Source: Leptospira weilii (GTDB taxonomy: Bacteria > Spirochaetota > Leptospiria > Leptospirales > Leptospiraceae). From it: DNA of 22,500 nt. Below the pieces are notes generated by a model that searched no databases, was not told the origin of the DNA, and was given only the letters and a program-made list of their open reading frames with translations. The stretch is taken from the NCBI RefSeq assembly GCF_006874765.1, contig NZ_CP040840.1, positions 2,947,501 through 2,970,000 on the forward strand, given 5' to 3'. The position numbers and the translations under genes were made by a program. Shown one piece after another: positions 1 through 19,524 of the stretch (position 1 is its first letter; every line of letters starts with the position of its first letter).

Positions 1-74
1 CTGAGTAATCCGAATTACTATCGAGTTGTGGATACGGAATTCTTTCAGTTCGGTTTGATGGTGAGCGTATTTTT

Positions 75-78
<4 letters not shown>
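1..78 (+). CDS. C-terminal end of a probable outer-membrane beta-barrel protein (partial)
   Basis: Frame 1 is open from the first base and stops at a TGA at 76-78, giving 25 residues of a gene that begins outside the window. The tail alternates hydrophobic and polar residues and ends in the hydrophobic run FGLMVSVFL, as the last strand of outer-membrane barrels often does. The stop overlaps the start codon of the following lipoprotein gene as ATGA, so the two are very probably co-transcribed and translationally coupled. A TonB-dependent receptor would fit an outer-membrane protein paired with a large lipoprotein, but 25 residues cannot prove the family. Confidence 0.5.
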
Positions 79-1367
<1,289 letters not shown>

Positions 1368-1491
1368 CAAAACAATTCGTAAAGAGCCGTAATCTTATTC
1401 TTCCGCAAATCGCCAGTGAAGATCTCTTTGATATTGTTGTAACTTATACAGAATACGGTATTTACACAGACGCGAAATCGAAAATAAATTC

Positions 1492-1917
1492 TTACTTTGT
1501 AGAAGAAGTGGAGATCGTCTCTAGGAAAGTGTTGTACTCCACACATTCTGGTATTTGATAGGTTACGATAGAACCGCAATCCGCACGTTCCACACTTTTA
1601 ATACAAAGCTCCGCTTCTAACTTCAAACTATCGCTGAGTTTTTTCAAAACGATCGGTTCGGACTTATCGTAATCGTAATTAAAGTCGCTGTAACATTGCG
1701 CATTATCAGGGTAAGTTAAAGCGGCGTCCTTTCTGAGTTTTCCTTCAAGAGAAAAAAGATAGGGTTCTTTACAACGGCTCATCTGAGAGCAATACGCTTC
1801 GGCGACTCTTTTGTACGTTTCTGCGGAAACGGACGGAGAAGGGCTTTTTTTTTCGCACCGAACCATAAGGAATCCCGTAAGAATCAATCCCAATATTCCC
1901 TTAAAAATGCCGCCCAT
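1492..1917 (-). CDS. Small cysteine-rich lipoprotein, function unknown
   Basis: The 141-residue product has a hydrophobic N-terminal segment (residues 4-19) followed by Arg20-Cys21, a plausible though non-canonical lipobox (LMVRC). After a short Lys/Ser/Pro linker (22-31) come six more cysteines, at 43, 49, 75, 105, 114 and 125, an even number that could form three disulfides in an exported protein. The region C43-x5-C49 lies in a probable helix. It is convergent with the large lipoprotein gene, 124 bp from its stop, and is not in its operon. I recognise the architecture (small disulfide-rich leptospiral-type lipoprotein) but no defined function. Confidence 0.75.
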   Translation of the reverse strand: MGGIFKGILGLILTGFLMVRCEKKSPSPSVSAETYKRVAEAYCSQMSRCKEPYLFSLEGKLRKDAALTYPDNAQCYSDFNYDYDKSEPIVLKKLSDSLKLEAELCIKSVERADCGSIVTYQIPECVEYNTFLETISTSSTK

Positions 1918-2341
1918 AGAGAAAGAATAGAGACTGAACTCTCATTGGCAAGTTTTTTCCGAACCTTAACATGAAATTGAAATCTAAGTTTTAGTCCCAA
2001 AAAAATCCCAATTTTCGAATTCGCCTTAAATCGAAATCTAAAAAAGTTTTACTCGGTTCTCAGAAAGAACTTTTCTTTTGATCCCATAAGAAAGAAAAAA
2101 ACTCAAAAGATCGCGGACCAAACGATCGTTCCCGTAGGGAATATTCTAAAAAACAGAAGCGAATCCGCATCGAATAATGTCCTATAAAGGATTTAAAATA
2201 TTTAATATTGATATAAAAGCCAAAAAAAGCGCGCCCCGAATCAATCACAAGAAGGCTCTTTTCCACGAGCATAGTTCGAAATAGTAAAACACAAAATTCG
2301 TCCGGGAGACAAAAGATAATAACCGCCTTCGGATCGAAATA
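1918..2341. other. Intergenic region, 424 bp, AT-rich
   Basis: This spacer lies upstream of the small lipoprotein and downstream of the nitronate monooxygenase-like gene, both on the minus strand. It holds a 70-codon open frame at 2060-2272 (-) with no ribosome-binding site and low-complexity Phe/Ser/Arg content, which I regard as non-coding. The stretch around 2100-2150, with the short inverted pair GATCG/CGATC, looks like decayed dispersed-repeat DNA. I see no RNA gene or convincing terminator. Confidence 0.5.
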
Positions 2342-3253
<912 letters not shown>

Positions 3254-3280
3254 TCTGAAAACTCTTGGAATCATTGTCGT

Positions 3281-4894
<1,614 letters not shown>

Positions 4895-4954
4895 CGCCGC
4901 ATCGTTCCTATTTAAAGAATCCGAGGCAAGTATTTTTTGGAAACAAGCTTTGGC

Positions 4955-4983
4955 TTGACACGGATTCTTATTTTCTATATTCT
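4955..4983 (+). promoter_or_regulatory. Candidate sigma-70-type promoter of the Rrf2 gene
   Basis: A perfect TTGACA hexamer at 4955-4960 is followed, after 17 nt, by TATTCT at 4978-4983 (four of six matches to the -10 consensus); an alternative TATATT at 4976-4981 would have a 15-nt spacer. Transcription would begin near 4989-4991, only about 15 nt before the start codon, so the mRNA would be almost leaderless. The -10 overlaps the left arm of the operator palindrome. Confidence 0.5.
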
Positions 4984-5003
4984 GTAACCATAAGTCTTAC
5001 AGA
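4981..5003. promoter_or_regulatory. Palindromic operator, probably bound by the Rrf2 regulator
   Basis: A perfect inverted repeat TCTGTAA-N9-TTACAGA (7-bp arms, 23 bp in total) ends one base before the start codon of the Rrf2 gene and overlaps its predicted -10 element and transcription start. Rrf2 dimers bind dyads of this size, so repressive autoregulation is the simple reading. The binding protein is inferred from position, not shown. Confidence 0.55.
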
Positions 5004-5004
5004 T

Positions 5005-5424
5005 ATGACAAGTCGATTTACAGTCGCTATCCATATTCTTTCCCTTCTTTCTCTCGGAGAAGGTAAAACGAAAACTTCCGAAGAACTTGCGGAAAGCGTA
5101 AATACGAATCCAGTTGTGATCCGTAAAATTTTATCTCTTCTTAAAAACCGGGGAATCGTGCGTAATCAAATGGGACCGAACGGAGGCTACGTTCTTGCAA
5201 AAACTCCTTCTGCCATTAACTTGAAGGAAATCTACGAAGCCATAGACGAAAAGATTTTCCAGATGCACTCTAAATCCCCGAATAAGAAATGTATCTGCGG
5301 CCACGCGATCCAACCGATTCTTTCCAAGGTTTATGAAAAAGCCCAGAGAGTTCTGGAAGATGAACTTAGTTCCACAAATCTGGATTTGATTGCTCGAGAA
5401 ATTCTCAGCTTTTCCAAAAAATAA
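5005..5424 (+). CDS. Rrf2-family transcriptional regulator (YwnA-like)
   Basis: The 139-residue product begins with the winged helix-turn-helix typical of Rrf2 proteins: [15 protein letters not shown], recognition region [15 protein letters not shown] (36-50) and wing GPNGGYVLA (57-65). A dimerisation helix follows near 102-122. IscR and NsrR use three spaced cysteines to hold an iron-sulfur cluster; here only Cys96 and Cys98 (CIC) are present, next to His100, so a normal three-Cys cluster site is absent and thiol or ligand sensing is more likely, as in YwnA-type members. The start fits the family N-terminus exactly, yet no Shine-Dalgarno sequence precedes it; the predicted transcript is nearly leaderless. 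A perfect 23-bp palindrome touches the start, suggesting autoregulation. The divergent adenylate cyclase gene is a second possible target. Confidence 0.88.
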   Translation: MTSRFTVAIHILSLLSLGEGKTKTSEELAESVNTNPVVIRKILSLLKNRGIVRNQMGPNGGYVLAKTPSAINLKEIYEAIDEKIFQMHSKSPNKKCICGHAIQPILSKVYEKAQRVLEDELSSTNLDLIAREILSFSKK

Positions 5425-5667
5425 AGTGAAATCAAAGTCGACCAATCGATTCGAGTATTTATAGATATCCTCTCATAAATCATGAACATCGTCTCCGTCC
5501 AGTCCCAAATCTTAATTTAAAGAAGTTATCATCGTAAGTTTATCCAATCCGCCTCTGTTTCTAACAACGCATATCAAAATTTTTTTAGCTAGTTTGACCG
5601 CTCTTGTTCGTTCCGAACCGTTTGAGCTCGTAGTGAACATAGGAAAATCTTCACTTTCTTGTAATAG

Positions 5668-5765
5668 AGTTGTTGAAAAATTAATTCTTCATCAGTTTCT
5701 GCCTCATGGAAATGGGCGATTGAAGCAGTGTTGTTAATCTGAACTACGGAATTTTTCAGGCAATT
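5668..5765 (+). repeat. 98-bp MITE-like element, copy 1
   Basis: The ends are imperfect inverted repeats: AGTTGTTGAAAAATT on the left and AATTTTTCAGGCAATT on the right. Its reverse complement aligns to 11373-11469 with about 76% identity by hand count, including a central block GCTTCAATCG. No coding capacity. The paired termini and two dispersed copies in opposite orientation indicate a decayed non-autonomous element. Confidence 0.6.
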
Positions 5766-5790
5766 CTAATATTAGCGATTTCTACAGAGT

Positions 5791-5853
5791 AGAATACCGT
5801 GAATTTCGAAACGAATCCCCGTTTTAAGGGTAGAATTCCGGATACTGTTTTAT
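5791..5853 (+). repeat. Diverged copy of a dispersed repeat (weak match)
   Basis: About 64% of positions match the repeat at 6692-6777 when aligned by eye, with shared blocks such as TTTAAG and AGAATT. It is less certain than the two better copies because much of the match is AT-rich. Confidence 0.35.
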
Positions 5854-5952
5854 ACGGTTCCGAATAAGATTCATAAAAATAATTCGAAACGATCCATTGC
5901 AAAACGAATCCTTGTCGAAACCGCGTTCCTCTTTTCAAAACATTCAACATCT

Positions 5953-6330
5953 TTATAACTTTTCATTCCTTTTTTCCTTATTTTCTTTTACCCGGTATTT
6001 TACGATTTTTGCAATCAATTTGAGAGGCAAAGGTTGATTGATCGGAAACTGTACTGCGCCTTTCGATGTTTTGTATTTCATTAATTCGGATTGAAACGCT
6101 CGGATCCCGCTTGAAGTCGGGTAAAATCCGATATGTTTTTTGTACGCGGCAAAATAGACTAAATTACCGTGAAACACAAACGCTGGTATTTGATAGCTGA
6201 TTTTCTCTTCAGCTTCAGGTGCCGATTTTCTAATAACGAATCGCAATTCTTCTAAAATTTTCTGTATATTTTCGGGAAAACGACTGATGTAATCGTCTAC
6301 ATCTTTAAAATTTATTTTTTTTAAATCCAT
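5953..6330 (-). CDS. DUF1801 (YdhG-like) domain protein
   Basis: The 125-residue product has the compact alpha/beta layout of the DUF1801 family, with the recognisable blocks [11 protein letters not shown] (about 41-51), [14 protein letters not shown] (58-71) and [15 protein letters not shown] (88-102). Bacillus members of this family have been described as iron-chaperone-like (frataxin-like fold), but most are uncharacterised, so no reaction is assigned. The protein is cytoplasmic and ends in a Lys/Glu-rich tail. It stands alone between two repeat-rich spacers, which suggests an accessory, mobile gene rather than part of an operon. Its start ATG (6328-6330) leads directly into the family pattern, and no alternative start is needed. 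Confidence 0.82.
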   Translation of the reverse strand: MDLKKINFKDVDDYISRFPENIQKILEELRFVIRKSAPEAEEKISYQIPAFVFHGNLVYFAAYKKHIGFYPTSSGIRAFQSELMKYKTSKGAVQFPINQPLPLKLIAKIVKYRVKENKEKRNEKL

Positions 6331-6448
6331 ATCCGTAGAGATTGAATCGGATCGTTTGAAAATTCAAAGCGCAATTTTAAGTTATTTTTATACGAAATAG
6401 TTTTTCAAAACAAGAAAAATTAAATTCTATTCGATGGAATTTTCATTT

Positions 6449-6624
6449 TACTACTCGGACGCATGAAAAGAATACTATGATAAGCTTATTTCGAAAATTA
6501 GAATGTTGGAATATACCTCTAAAAATCTTAAAAATCCTGATTTGACTTATTTTTTGAGAACCGCCTTACTTTTGCAAAACCGAACATTTATTTTTAAGTA
6601 CTATTTTCATACGTCCGAGTAGTA
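6449..6624. mobile_element. 176-bp MITE-like element with TA-bounded inverted repeats
   Basis: The left end TACTACTCGGACG and the right end CGTCCGAGTAGTA are inverted copies; over 21 bp (6449-6469 against 6604-6624) only one position differs. The outermost dinucleotides are TA on both sides, as expected for target-site duplications of the IS630/Tc1-mariner superfamily. The interior (about 134 bp) is AT-rich and cannot code for a transposase. It sits between the DUF1801 and MepB-family genes. Assignment to IS630/Tc1 is inference from the ends only. Confidence 0.65.
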
Positions 6625-6691
6625 TTTCAACATGCAGTTCTTGAACGGATCTGTTTTAGATTTCCCTCTCGAAATTCAAACTGCTACTGAT

Positions 6692-6777
6692 CCCTATAAA
6701 ACAGAGTATCGCTAATTTGAGTACAAGTCCCGCGTTTAAGCGCAGAATTTTGGACACCCTATTATGTAGAGATGAGT
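6692..6777 (+). repeat. Dispersed repeat, copy A
   Basis: This 86-bp stretch is roughly 85% identical to 11781-11866, including the blocks CGCAGAATTTTGGACAC and TTATGTAGAGA. A weaker third copy lies at about 5791-5853. All are in the same orientation. None has a sustained open frame across copies, and inverted ends are not visible, so it is probably the remnant of a longer mobile or regulatory unit. Confidence 0.6.
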
Positions 6778-6790
6778 AGAGCAGTTTTTT

Positions 6791-6823
6791 AACTCCACTA
6801 CGGAATTTTTCAGTAACTCTAAT
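6791..6823 (+). repeat. Partial end of the 97-98-bp MITE-like element
   Basis: The blocks CTACGGAATTTTTCAG and CTAAT repeat the right end of the element at 5741-5770 with few changes, but the rest of the element is missing, so this is a truncated third copy. Confidence 0.5.
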
Positions 6824-6867
6824 AAAAAATTTCAGAATATACCCTCACAATTCCGTTTTATGCAATT

Positions 6868-7401
6868 CTAATTTCTAATATTTAGAAGGTTTCTCACACG
6901 AACAATATCTACTGGTTTCGCTTTAGAGTTTTCAAAGAAATAATCCAATTGCCATTTCTGAGTTCGTTGTGCCTGTTTATTAGTTGGAAAATCCCATAAA
7001 GGATAAACTCTAAAACCTCTCTTACCTTCTCTTTTTTTATCAGAGATTATACCCCTATCGCATAAAATTTGCTTTGGAAAAATAAACTGACCGGAAAGAT
7101 TTTTATCTTTCACCCCAATAATAACGTAATCCGTTAAATCATGAACATCAAAAGGTTGAATATGTCCTTTACTATTTCGTTTCCATAGTGTGACAAACTG
7201 ACCAATTTTAGTAGGAGTTATTTTCGCCAGTCGGAAAGTAATCTTTAAATTCCCAATATCAAAGGCGGAAGCCCCATATTCCGAACTTTCATTTTCCATT
7301 TGAAGATTTACGATTCGTATATTACATAAATCGAAAACATAATCTTTAATATCCTGTAAAATCGCAGGCAATGCAGCAATATTTTGAATCTTATTTTTCA
7401 T
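6868..7401 (-). CDS. MepB family protein
   Basis: The 177-residue product matches the MepB family pattern along its whole length: EYGASAFDIGNLKITFRLAK (about 41-60), ITPTKIGQFVTLWKR (61-75), the FPKQIL segment (107-112), and the C-terminal block GKRGFRVYPLWD followed by QAQRTQKWQLDYFF. The family is named after the third gene of the Staphylococcus mepRAB efflux locus, but its biochemical role is unknown; neither a MepR-type regulator nor a MATE pump lies nearby here. The gene is more AT-rich than the flanking core genes and is bordered by repeat-filled spacers, which points to horizontal acquisition. A cytoplasmic location is expected since no signal or membrane segment is seen. Confidence 0.85.
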   Translation of the reverse strand: MKNKIQNIAALPAILQDIKDYVFDLCNIRIVNLQMENESSEYGASAFDIGNLKITFRLAKITPTKIGQFVTLWKRNSKGHIQPFDVHDLTDYVIIGVKDKNLSGQFIFPKQILCDRGIISDKKREGKRGFRVYPLWDFPTNKQAQRTQKWQLDYFFENSKAKPVDIVRVRNLLNIRN

Positions 7402-7512
7402 TTATTGATTATAGTATTTGCATACAATTTATTTCAAACGGCGCTTCATATATATGAGCATTCCCTACTACATTCAAAGTTTTCTAAAAACTTTCCCATA
7501 ACACTTAAAATT

Positions 7513-11025
<3,513 letters not shown>

Positions 11026-11372
11026 CCGATTTCCTGACAAGCAAAACGAATATTCAAAACTTCCTTTCGATTCCGCTCCCAAAAAAACGTTTCGTAATTT
11101 GTATAATGATTCCTCCTTCCCGCTCTCCTTAGACACACTTTCCAAAGCCAGTTTTGGAATTACATCCGCCTAGGAGCAGACAATAAAAGACAATCCATTC
11201 CCCTAAGTTTTGAGAGGCCGATTTTATAAGCCGGAAAAATAATTCAAAGGTCGCCTTATAATCGGCAACAATCCGAAGTTTTTTCGGCAAGTTTTGGAAA
11301 ATTTTTTGCAGGTAAAATTCGAAATCATTTCTAAACGAAATCCTATGGAATCAAGATTTCTGTTTTCAATAG

Positions 11373-11469
11373 AATTGTTGAAAAATTCAATGATGAAGTT
11401 TCACAAAACCGCTTCAATCGTCCATTTCAATGAAACAGAAACAAATGGAACATTAATTTTCCAACAATT
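11373..11469 (-). repeat. 97-bp MITE-like element, copy 2
   Basis: Terminal inverted repeats AATTGTTGAAAAATT (11373-11387) and AATTTTCCAACAATT (11455-11469) match at 14 of 15 positions. The interior aligns to the reverse complement of the copy at 5668-5765 (about 76% overall). It has no coding capacity. Confidence 0.65.
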
Positions 11470-11597
11470 ATAATGTATAAAAGAAGGTCTTTTTACGTTA
11501 TATATTATTTTTTTATAATATTCAAAGCCCGCTCACGAGACCAAGTTTGAAAAACGGGCCCGACCTTTCCTCCAGACAAAATCTTTTTGAAAACCAG

Positions 11598-11730
11598 GAA
11601 ACAATAAATGAATCCGGTACCGATCGATCAGAATCCGTTTGATTCTATACAAATTTTTTCGAACTTGTATTAAAAAATTCTTCCCCAAAAAGAGATAAAA
11701 GTCCGTTGATTGGAAAAAAAATCTGGTCGG
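11598..11730 (-). pseudogene. Duplicated fragment of the large membrane-protein gene
   Basis: This stretch is a close copy of 10076-10210 in the adjacent gene: two blocks of about 47 and 54 bp differ by roughly three bases each, with a more diverged 30-bp middle containing small indels. The homologous reading frame is still open and encodes a version of the parent segment [16 protein letters not shown] (here IKRILIDRYRIHLLFP) within a 79-codon frame (11533-11772), but without the rest of the gene or a start signal. It is best read as the remnant of a lost tandem paralogue or of a local duplication. Confidence 0.75.
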
Positions 11731-11780
11731 AATTTTTTCCTCAATCGGATGAAGCGTATAAAGAATCTCCAATGATTCAT

Positions 11781-11866
11781 TCCTATAAAATAGAGTATCG
11801 TTAATTTGAGCATAAATCCCGCGTTAGACGCAGAATTTTGGACACTCTTATTATGTAGAGACGAGT
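11781..11866 (+). repeat. Dispersed repeat, copy B
   Basis: It is roughly 85% identical to 6692-6777, in the same orientation; the shared block CGCAGAATTTTGGACAC is exact. It lies about 50 bp beyond the duplicated gene fragment. Confidence 0.6.
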
Positions 11867-12200
11867 AATGCCTTGATTTCTTAAAATGTATTTTCGTGAC
11901 TAAATTTTAATACTTCCAAAATCTTAGAAAATCCCTCCTTTTACCAAAATAAAATCGTATCATTCTTGTCTCGATTTTCTAAATTTTAAAACGAACTCTA
12001 AAGAGTCGTTTTTTCAACGGAAATCCCCAACAAACACTTTCCGGCTCCAAATTCTAAGAACGAGAAAACTTTTTATTTTTGCAAGAGAATCGAAAGATGC
12101 TTTTTTAGAATTTGCTCCCTTTCCATCTTTTATGAAAAATTGACCACAATAAAACACCTTTGTCCAATTATTAAACATATTAATTTATAATAAGAAACAT

Positions 12201-12229
12201 TTGACTCACTCTGAGAACCTGCTTGTACT
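12201..12229 (+). promoter_or_regulatory. Candidate promoter of the porin-sbp operon
   Basis: TTGACT (12201-12206) and TGTACT (12224-12229) are separated by 17 nt and match five and four of six consensus positions. Use of this promoter would give a leader of about 170 nt before the start codon. AT-rich surroundings make chance matches common. Confidence 0.3.
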
Positions 12230-12310
12230 TTAGGAAAGGTATTTTTCACCTATCAAATAAAACGGAATTTCACCCTTTTTAAAAGAATATTCTCCATAAA
12301 TACGAATTCT

Positions 12311-12328
12311 TTTCTTAAATATAAGAAA
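12311..12328. promoter_or_regulatory. 18-bp palindrome in the porin leader
   Basis: TTTCTTA-AATA-TAAGAAA is a perfect dyad 82 bp upstream of the porin start codon. It could be an operator for a dimeric regulator of this operon. It is AT-rich, so chance is possible. Confidence 0.3.
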
Positions 12329-12409
12329 TATTTCTAATATGATGAAATTTTACATTGACTGCAGAGATCAAACCTTCTTTCTGGTAAAAATTTCCAAGCG
12401 GAGGATTAG

Positions 12410-14239
<1,830 letters not shown>

Positions 14240-14268
14240 TTCAAAAAATCAAAAATTAGGGAATCAAC

Positions 14269-15273
<1,005 letters not shown>

Positions 15274-15368
15274 AAACGAAGAATGTCTTCTTAAAAGAAA
15301 ATGAAAGCCTCATGCCATTTTTTGATTGGAAAATAAAAGAATTCTTCTGGACAAATAACGACCCCAAA

Positions 15369-15390
15369 GCCGATTTCATTAGAAATCGGC
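15369..15390. terminator. Perfect hairpin downstream of sbp, possible terminator
   Basis: GCCGATTTC-ATTA-GAAATCGGC forms a 9-bp stem with a 4-nt loop, 96 bp after the sbp stop. No run of T follows on the plus strand, so it is not a classic intrinsic terminator; it could protect the 3' end of the operon mRNA or be a protein-binding site. Confidence 0.4.
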
Positions 15391-15885
15391 GATAGTCTTG
15401 AAACATCACAAATCACTATATAAATTAGCACTTAAATCCACGCTTACCTTCTATAACTTTCAAAATTGCTCATATGCTCGTATTCGATTTTAATTTCTCT
15501 AAAACATTCTAGGATACGATATCTGAAAATGAAAATCCCTTTGGGATACAGCGTGTAGTACAATTTTTTTCTTTTTTGATATAATTTCTAAAATTTAAAA
15601 AAAGAAGAAATTTCTCGGGTAATATACAAAAAATGAATCCTTTGAAAACAGCAATTTTGCAAAAACCTATTGCAAACAAAATTAAAAAGTAGAAACAATC
15701 CGAAAACCCTAAAAGCCAAAACGAAAGAAATCAATCCAAAGACTAAATTTTATTTTTATTGAATATTACAAATATCATTTATTTATCTTTTTGGGTTTTA
15801 CAGAAGAGGCTCCCGAAATACGAACCGGGTGCATAAAAATAATACTATTTCTAGGTCGTCAGTTTTATGAATAAAGGAAGTTAAA

Positions 15886-16034
15886 AACTTGTCCCGAAAC
15901 CTTAAAAGAAATCGGCACAATCATTTCATAAGTTCGTAATAGAGCGTGAAAATTTCCGCAGATTGGTGATTTACGGATTTTATCGTTGGAGCACTCCCGT
16001 AAGAGTTCCTACATCTGAGGTTTGGGGACAAGTT
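15886..16034. repeat. 149-bp element bounded by 16-bp inverted repeats
   Basis: AACTTGTCCCGAAACC (15886-15901) and GGTTTGGGGACAAGTT (16019-16034) are inverted copies with one mismatch. A third partial match, AACTTGTCC, lies at 16146-16154. The interior has no coding frame and contains a short imperfect palindrome around GGAGCACTCCCGTAAGAGTTCC positions 15988-16009. It is best read as a non-autonomous mobile or dispersed element. Confidence 0.5.
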
Positions 16035-16223
16035 CTAAATATTTTCTATTTGGCTATATCGAAAAATATTACAACGAAAGGAAAAATTCCCCGGTTTTAA
16101 ATTATCTCAAGTAAATCATCGAATTTAGGGAAAAAAATTCTACATAACTTGTCCGTTTTTCCGAAACGACTCCAACATTACGCTGGCTCTAAATTTAGGA
16201 ATATATCAAGTTGGCCGAATCGT

Positions 16224-16796
16224 ATGTCTTATTTTATTACCGTAAATAGGGTGGGAATGGAATTCGAAGTGCAAGAAGCATTCGATACATTTCAACGACA
16301 TAGAAGATATACCTATGTCGGATATACAGCGTTATACCATGATAGAAGTGTTGAAGGTTATGAGCTTTTTTTTCATGATGCCGAAAATGATAAACTGCAC
16401 GGTTGCCGTGCCCCCATGGATAAAACAGCAAAAGAACCCATTTCCTTTTTCAATCGGGTAGGCGGTTGGGAAGTCCCTGCTACTCCCAACTCGATTACAC
16501 CGATCGACTTAAACCAATTTGACTTATCTCAAGGAAAAAAACTGCTTCAATCTTATATTCCTTATTTTAAGTCTTTGATCAAAGGGGAAAAAGGGATAAG
16601 AAATTGGTACGAATGGTGGACCGAAAACGAAAAACTTCTGGAAAACATCTTATCACGTGGAGATTACTTGCGATGGAAAATTTATCCGATTCAAGAAATA
16701 GAAAAGTTTCTTAAAGAATCAAATGTCCTTTTCCAGAGAAGATATCGATACTTCTGGTTAGACGGTAACGGTTTAAGATATTACTTTAATATGTAA
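16224..16796 (+). CDS. Protein of unknown function
   Basis: From the ATG at 16224 the product has 190 residues. It is rich in aromatic residues (Tyr, Phe, Trp) and charged residues, has no signal peptide or membrane segment, and reads like a folded cytoplasmic protein: strands around YFITVNRVGMEFEVQ, YVGYTALYH and GYELFFHD, then helices around LLQSYIPYFKSLIKG and NWYEWWTENEKLLENILSRG. The frame is open upstream to a TTG at 16149, but that start lies in the repeat-like DNA; neither start has a good ribosome-binding site. It stands alone between long non-coding stretches, and an inverted repeat directly after its stop may terminate it. I do not recognise a family; isolated position and AT-richness suggest an accessory gene. 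Confidence 0.55.
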   Translation: MSYFITVNRVGMEFEVQEAFDTFQRHRRYTYVGYTALYHDRSVEGYELFFHDAENDKLHGCRAPMDKTAKEPISFFNRVGGWEVPATPNSITPIDLNQFDLSQGKKLLQSYIPYFKSLIKGEKGIRNWYEWWTENEKLLENILSRGDYLRWKIYPIQEIEKFLKESNVLFQRRYRYFWLDGNGLRYYFNM

Positions 16797-18167
<1,371 letters not shown>

Positions 18168-18168
18168 C

Positions 18169-18212
<44 letters not shown>

Positions 18213-18319
18213 ATTTAAGACGGTTTTATAGTTTACGAGACGTGCCTCGGTGTTTTTCGCAGTTTGCATCCCGTAAAGTTTCTTTTCAATACGTTTATTT
18301 TAATGATAGGAGATATCCA

Positions 18320-18547
<228 letters not shown>

Positions 18548-18556
18548 AAAACTTTC

Positions 18557-18581
18557 TCCGGAGGAAGATCCTTTCTCCGGA
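18557..18581. terminator. Possible terminator hairpin after the redox-disulfide gene
   Basis: TCCGGAG (18557-18563) and CTCCGGA (18575-18581) form a 7-bp GC-rich stem with an 11-nt loop nine bases after the stop codon, followed by the pyrimidine-rich TTCTTCTCTCC. It lies between convergent genes, where a terminator is expected. Confidence 0.45.
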
Positions 18582-18714
18582 TTCTTCTCTCCGCTACTTT
18601 TAAATTCCATAATTTTAAAATCATTTACGATCAACCAACCGTCCAAAAACGATTAATGAAACCAAAACCGATCCCAAAATTGAAAAACAAAAATCGAAAT
18701 AATATTCAAAAATC

Positions 18715-19524
<810 letters not shown>

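Larger units (their letters stand above)
5425..5952. other. Repeat-rich intergenic region, 528 bp
   Basis: No convincing gene is present. The spacer holds a 98-bp MITE-like element (5668-5765) and, right after it, a diverged copy of a dispersed repeat (about 5791-5853). A 64-codon minus-strand frame (5756-5950) is built from these repeats and lacks a ribosome-binding site. The stretch 5425-5660 shows nothing I can name. Confidence 0.6.
6331..6867. other. Repeat-rich intergenic region, 537 bp
   Basis: No gene is visible. The spacer contains a 176-bp MITE-like element with 21-bp terminal inverted repeats (6449-6624), a dispersed repeat (6692-6777) and a partial end of the 97-98-bp element (6791-6823). 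The remainder is AT-rich DNA with scattered short repeats such as GCAATTCTAAT, which also occurs near 5759. Confidence 0.6.
15274..16223. other. Long non-coding region with hairpin and inverted-repeat element
   Basis: About 950 bp downstream of sbp carry no recognisable gene. It holds a perfect 9-bp-stem hairpin (15369-15390), very AT-rich DNA with poly-A and poly-T tracts (15470-15800), and a 149-bp inverted-repeat element (15886-16034). A TTG-initiated extension of the following open frame begins at 16149, but I do not use it. No remnant of a sulfate permease gene is visible. Confidence 0.6.

Noticed and set aside
2060..2272. 70-codon minus-strand open frame as a gene
   Set aside because: Low-complexity composition, no ribosome-binding site, no recognisable domain; more likely decayed repeat DNA.
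5756..5950. 64-codon minus-strand open frame as a gene
   Set aside because: It lies on the end of a MITE-like copy and a dispersed repeat, has no ribosome-binding site, and its frame is not kept in the other copies.
12230..12409. Riboswitch in the long leader of the porin-sbp operon
   Set aside because: I could not find a conserved core of a SAM or other known riboswitch, nor a terminator/anti-terminator pair; only an AT-rich palindrome is visible.
16149..16223. TTG start for the unknown protein
   Set aside because: The added 25 residues come from the inverted-repeat-like motif AACTTGTCC and lack a ribosome-binding site; ATG 16224 is more conservative.
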